Under the pieces are notes generated by a model. It did not search any database. It was not told the DNA's origin and saw only the letters and a list, made by a program, of their open reading frames with translations. The translations under genes and the position numbers were made by a program. From Deltaproteobacteria bacterium (GTDB lineage Bacteria; Desulfobacterota_D; UBA1144; Nemesobacterales; JAJCZQ01), in the NCBI GenBank assembly GCA_029262335.1, contig JAJCZQ010000017.1, positions 68,033 to 132,032 of the forward strand: a stretch of DNA of 64,000 nt, read 5' to 3'. How positions within the stretch are numbered: position 1 is the first letter of the stretch; the number at the start of each line of letters is the position of its first letter. Of the stretch, positions 60,270 through 64,000 are shown in pieces.

Positions 60270-61355
60270 ATGAAACAGGTTTTGATTTATACGGTATTGT
60301 TTTCATCTCTATTTTATATTGGTTTTAATATTCTAAGTGCCGAAGAAAGTTCTCCGGCCCCAGATGTGCTTCAGCAAAAAAGTGAAAATCCCGTCGAACT
60401 CGGTCATGTAAACTGGCTAAGAAATTTTGACGAGGCTAAAGCAAAAGCAGTAAAAGAGAATAAACCATTACTTGTGTTTTTCCAGGAAGTGCCAGGGTGC
60501 AGTACTGCTTCCGGATATGGTAAAAGGGTTATGACTCACCCATTGATAATTGAAGCAGCTGAGTCACTGTTTGTTCCGGTAGCTATTTATAACAATGTGG
60601 GTGGGCACGACCGTAAAATACTTGATTCATTTAACGAACCATCATGGAACAATCCTGTTGTGAGGATTATAACCCCGGATGGTAAAGCACTTTCTCCACG
60701 TTTAAACGGCGACTATACAAGACTTGGCCTGGTTAATTCCATGGTTTTAGCCCTCAAAAATAATAATATGGAAGTTCCGCAATATCTTGAGATCTTACAA
60801 AAAGAACTTTCTGCAAATAAATTACTGAAAGATAACGCTGTATTTTCTATGTATTGTTTCTGGACCGGGGAAGCAGGGCTTGGGAATATAGATGGTGTGG
60901 TATCAACACAGCCGGGATTTATGGGTGGCCGGGAAGTAGTACGGGTTGAATTCGATACAAACATAATTTCTTATAAACAGTTGGTTAACACGGCCAGGAA
61001 AAAGAATGTTTCAAAAGTAGTATATGTAAAAAACAGTTCCGAAAGAGCAGCAGCCGAGCAGATACTTGGCAAAAGTTCAGTTTTGGATGCAGGTACCTTC
61101 AGGCAGGATAATGAACCAAAATACTATATGTCCAAAACACTATACAGATATATACCAATGATGCCTCTTCAGGCATCACTTGTAAATTCAGCGATAGGAA
61201 ACCGTATTTCACCGGACAGGTATCTGTCGCCAAGGCAGCTTGAAATACTTTCTTTTGTGAAAACTAACCCCAATCGCAACTGGAAAAATACAATTGGCAG
61301 TACGGAAATCACTTCAGCCTGGAACGAGACAATAAAAACTGCAAAAAGCAGTTAA
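60270..61355 (+). CDS. VPGUxT-like thioredoxin-like protein (Cys form) fused to an MsrA-like domain
   Basis: LLVFFQEVPGCSTASGYGKRVMTHPLI and YCFWTGEAGLGNIDGVVSTQPGFMGGREVVRVEFDTNIISYKQLV. Confidence 0.65.
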   Translation: MKQVLIYTVLFSSLFYIGFNILSAEESSPAPDVLQQKSENPVELGHVNWLRNFDEAKAKAVKENKPLLVFFQEVPGCSTASGYGKRVMTHPLIIEAAESLFVPVAIYNNVGGHDRKILDSFNEPSWNNPVVRIITPDGKALSPRLNGDYTRLGLVNSMVLALKNNNMEVPQYLEILQKELSANKLLKDNAVFSMYCFWTGEAGLGNIDGVVSTQPGFMGGREVVRVEFDTNIISYKQLVNTARKKNVSKVVYVKNSSERAAAEQILGKSSVLDAGTFRQDNEPKYYMSKTLYRYIPMMPLQASLVNSAIGNRISPDRYLSPRQLEILSFVKTNPNRNWKNTIGSTEITSAWNETIKTAKSS

Positions 61356-61822
61356 TACTCTGCATTTTTAATGCCTTCAACTCTGACAATCTGCCATGAA
61401 CCAAAGGTAGATTTCTCAAGATAAATGGTAATGTTTTCCGGTGTTTCATTCAGTCCAAGGATCCCTGTATAAATACCCCCGCTGCTTCCGGCAGCTGTAA
61501 CATCCATATTAACTACAGCGGTTTCACTGCCATCTTCATCCTTGGATATAGAGGAACTGAGTTCTGAAAAAGAACCTTCAATTTTGTCATATTTTTCGAA
61601 AACATTTTTCACAATATTTTTAATAACTATGTAATTCAATCCGTAATCATCTTTATATTGAAGTGAAAAGCTGTCCATAAATTTATCTGTATCTTTTTCC
61701 TCACCTGCTTTGACCATTTCCTGAAAATAGCTGTTAAAATACTCATCGTCATTTTTACCTCCTGAAAAGAAAAAATAGGCGAGGGCCAGAACTATTATTG
61801 CAATTATAAAAAGTTTTTTCAC
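61352..61822 (-). CDS. Hypothetical exported/membrane-anchored protein
   Basis: N-terminal TM LFIIAIIVLALAYFFFS; 4-nt overlap with comEC. Confidence 0.6.
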   Translation of the reverse strand: MKKLFIIAIIVLALAYFFFSGGKNDDEYFNSYFQEMVKAGEEKDTDKFMDSFSLQYKDDYGLNYIVIKNIVKNVFEKYDKIEGSFSELSSSISKDEDGSETAVVNMDVTAAGSSGGIYTGILGLNETPENITIYLEKSTFGSWQIVRVEGIKNAEY

Positions 61823-64000
61823 TGTTTTGTATATTCCCCGAAATTAATTTTATTGTCTCTTACAGTCACCGTAAATGTACCATTTAAATCTGTTTCATAA
61901 ATATTTTCGCTGATACCTGAAAAATTATTTTTGCATTTTCTGCAAACTATATTTTCAGGGCTGAAATTTTCTATAATTATATCACTATTGATTGCAGAAT
62001 CTTCTGTTATATAAAGCAAACTGCTTTTTTTATTATTAAATAGCCCGTATTCCGTCCCTTCACCCATATGAAAAATATAGTTGTTATATTCCATCTCAAT
62101 GAGCAGCGGTTCGGGAAACTTACTGTCATAAACAGAATGTTTACCCTGCCTCAGAAATGATAGTGATAAACTGCCAGTTTGCAGGAAGTTTTTTTCATTT
62201 GAAATTTTATTCAGATTTATATTTTTTTCATAAATTTGCTCCCAGAGTTCACTGCTTAGTTTATGGCCATTTATCCATATGTTATTAACATCGATTTTTT
62301 TTAGTACTGCGGCTGCCCCGTTTATATGTGATTTGTCGAGTGAGGCAAGTACAAGGTGGTCTATACTTGTAATGTTGTTGTGAAGTAAATACGGAATAAC
62401 AACTGATCTTTCTATAAAATCTGATTTTGATTTTCGCGAATATCCTCCGCTTATAAGAATCGTTTCTGATGAGTCTGTTTTGATAAGGGCAATATGCTTA
62501 CTGCCGGAGTCAAGAATATTTATTTCAAGTCCCCCATTGGCATGGCCATAAAAATTTTTTGCGCCGAATATTATTAATAGCAGCAGTGATAAGGGGAGCA
62601 GGTAATTTAATTTTCTATAGTTTTTTCCAAGCAGAAATAATCCTGCTGTAAACATAAGGAAAAAAGTTGTTGTAAAATCGATCCCTGGTGCCGTGATTGT
62701 TGCAAGGCCCTGTTTGTCCATCCAGTCTGTAATCTCCAGCAATATGGATATAAAGCGCGTGTCTATGTTTAAAACTAATATAGAAAGTGATGAGGAAATC
62801 TTGAATGTAATAAGTGATAAAAGCCCCAGCGGTACAATAATAAATTCTACAAAAGGAATTAAAATAAGGTTAGCAGGTACTGAAAAAAGGGGGATATATC
62901 CAAAGGTATTGATGACTAACGGAAGAGTTATAAGTGTAGCGGCAATTGTAGTTGTTAAAGCAGTCTTTATTTTGTCAAAGCCGGTACTGATTTCAAGCTT
63001 GTAGAAACTATGAACCATGAGAATCCCAAAGACAGAAAGGAACGAAAGCTGAAAAGACAGTTCAAATAATGAGTTTGGATTTAATAGCAGGATTATTAAA
63101 GCTGCGGTAAATAAGGTGTTTAATTTTGAGTCGTCTTTTCCAAGTGCAATGGATAAAAGATAGATTGTTACCATGATAAAGGCCCTTACCGAGGAGATGG
63201 AAAAACCCGCAAGTGCCGTGTAAATAAAAACGGGCAGTATAGTTAATATTGCTGCAATCCTTGGCATCTGGAAAGTGAGCAGAATATACTCTGATCTTTT
63301 AAGCAGCCATTTAATTAAAAAATAAAAACCTATGGCGATGGCCCCTACATGAAGGCCGGAGATTGCAAAAATGTGAGCTATGCCAAGCCCGGAAAATATT
63401 TCTCTAATCTGTCCCGGGATGTTGCTTTTGTCGCCTATGGTAAGTGCATTAATAACAGTGCTTTCGGGGTACTTTGAGTTTGAAGCTGCGAACCTGCCGA
63501 ACTCTGTTCTTAAAAGATTTATTCTGTATAAAAATTGGTTTACATCAGTATCTCTGCCCAGATCCTTTAAATTTTTACTTTCTACGTAAGTTGTATAAAA
63601 AATGTTTTTCCTGTTATAAAACTGCTCAATATTGAAACTGCCGGGGTTTTTGAAGTTTTTAATTTTTTTTAACTTTATATTCTTTAAATAGATACTGTCG
63701 CCGTATGTTAAATCGGAATCCACAGTTTCAAGATATGTGACTATTTTTGAAACTGTTTTTATCTCACCTGTTCCGGGGTTAATACTTTTTAGCTTTAAAA
63801 ACAGCCTGATACTGTTTTCCCTCTGCTCCGGATTTCTAATCAGAGTCCCTGTTGCAGATATTTTCTTTCCTGAATATGCTTCAAGTACGTTATTAGCCGA
63901 ATAGTTGGGAGTGAGTAAAAAGCCCAAAGGCAAAAAAAGTATAAAATAAAACCTGGGATATTTTATTGTTAGAATTAATGGGGGAATTAAAAGAAAAAGA
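61819..64000 (-). CDS. comEC: ComEC/Rec2 DNA-uptake channel, 5' end outside window
   Basis: LGIAHIFAISGLHVGAIAIGFYFLIKWLL, AGFSISSVRAFIMVTIYLLSIALG, C-terminal metallo-hydrolase-like region. The frame stays open to base 64000. Confidence 0.92.
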   Translation of the reverse strand, partial: LFLLIPPLILTIKYPRFYFILFLPLGFLLTPNYSANNVLEAYSGKKISATGTLIRNPEQRENSIRLFLKLKSINPGTGEIKTVSKIVTYLETVDSDLTYGDSIYLKNIKLKKIKNFKNPGSFNIEQFYNRKNIFYTTYVESKNLKDLGRDTDVNQFLYRINLLRTEFGRFAASNSKYPESTVINALTIGDKSNIPGQIREIFSGLGIAHIFAISGLHVGAIAIGFYFLIKWLLKRSEYILLTFQMPRIAAILTILPVFIYTALAGFSISSVRAFIMVTIYLLSIALGKDDSKLNTLFTAALIILLLNPNSLFELSFQLSFLSVFGILMVHSFYKLEISTGFDKIKTALTTTIAATLITLPLVINTFGYIPLFSVPANLILIPFVEFIIVPLGLLSLITFKISSSLSILVLNIDTRFISILLEITDWMDKQGLATITAPGIDFTTTFFLMFTAGLFLLGKNYRKLNYLLPLSLLLLIIFGAKNFYGHANGGLEINILDSGSKHIALIKTDSSETILISGGYSRKSKSDFIERSVVIPYLLHNNITSIDHLVLASLDKSHINGAAAVLKKIDVNNIWINGHKLSSELWEQIYEKNINLNKISNEKNFLQTGSLSLSFLRQGKHSVYDSKFPEPLLIEMEYNNYIFHMGEGTEYGLFNNKKSSLLYITEDSAINSDIIIENFSPENIVCRKCKNNFSGISENIYETDLNGTFTVTVRDNKINFGEYTKQ

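Noticed and set aside
1-64000. CRISPR array, transposon, prophage, rRNA or tRNA genes
   Set aside because: No regularly spaced repeats, transposase/integrase-like ORFs, or recognisable rRNA/tRNA sequence seen on manual reading; a tRNAscan/Infernal run would be needed to exclude small RNAs fully.

Overview
This 64 kb bacterial chromosomal window has moderate-to-low GC and dense genes. It reads as a Gram-negative with an outer membrane (TonB receptor, porin, Mla and LPS/lipoprotein-type ABC proteins). I see no rRNA, tRNA, CRISPR array, prophage or transposase. Main blocks, left to right: (1) a FIST-domain protein with an apparent frameshift plus a hybrid histidine kinase; (2) rpmH-rnpA-yidD-yidC-jag, with rpmH missing from the ORF track; (3) a Na+-pumping decarboxylase oadG-oadA-oadB; (4) a probable zinc-homeostasis island of about 8.5 kb: a Fur-family regulator behind a consensus promoter with a perfect 21-nt palindrome, a ZIP transporter, a His/Cys small protein, a porin with a His/acidic loop, ZnuACB-like genes, a LolD/FtsX-type ABC pair, a DUF3299 protein, and Cys-poor L33 and L28; (5) a cobamide salvage locus: btuF, cobS, cbiR-like, cobU on one strand and riboswitch-btuB-beta-propeller lipoprotein-cobT on the other; (6) an acyl-CoA carboxylase operon and housekeeping genes; (7) rplM-rpsI followed by a myo-inositol-phosphate synthase; (8) a small locus with an unannotated 41-aa, 12-Cys metallothionein-like ORF, a SigZ-type ECF sigma factor and two tiny lipoproteins; (9) three tandem unannotated CxxC..CxxC microproteins; (10) a VPGUxT-like/MsrA-like fusion and a truncated comEC. 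The best candidates for an undescribed system are the metallothionein/ECF-sigma module, the three-paralog zinc-ribbon cluster, and the BtuG-like lipoprotein in the B12-riboswitch operon. All functional calls are by eye; no searches were run.
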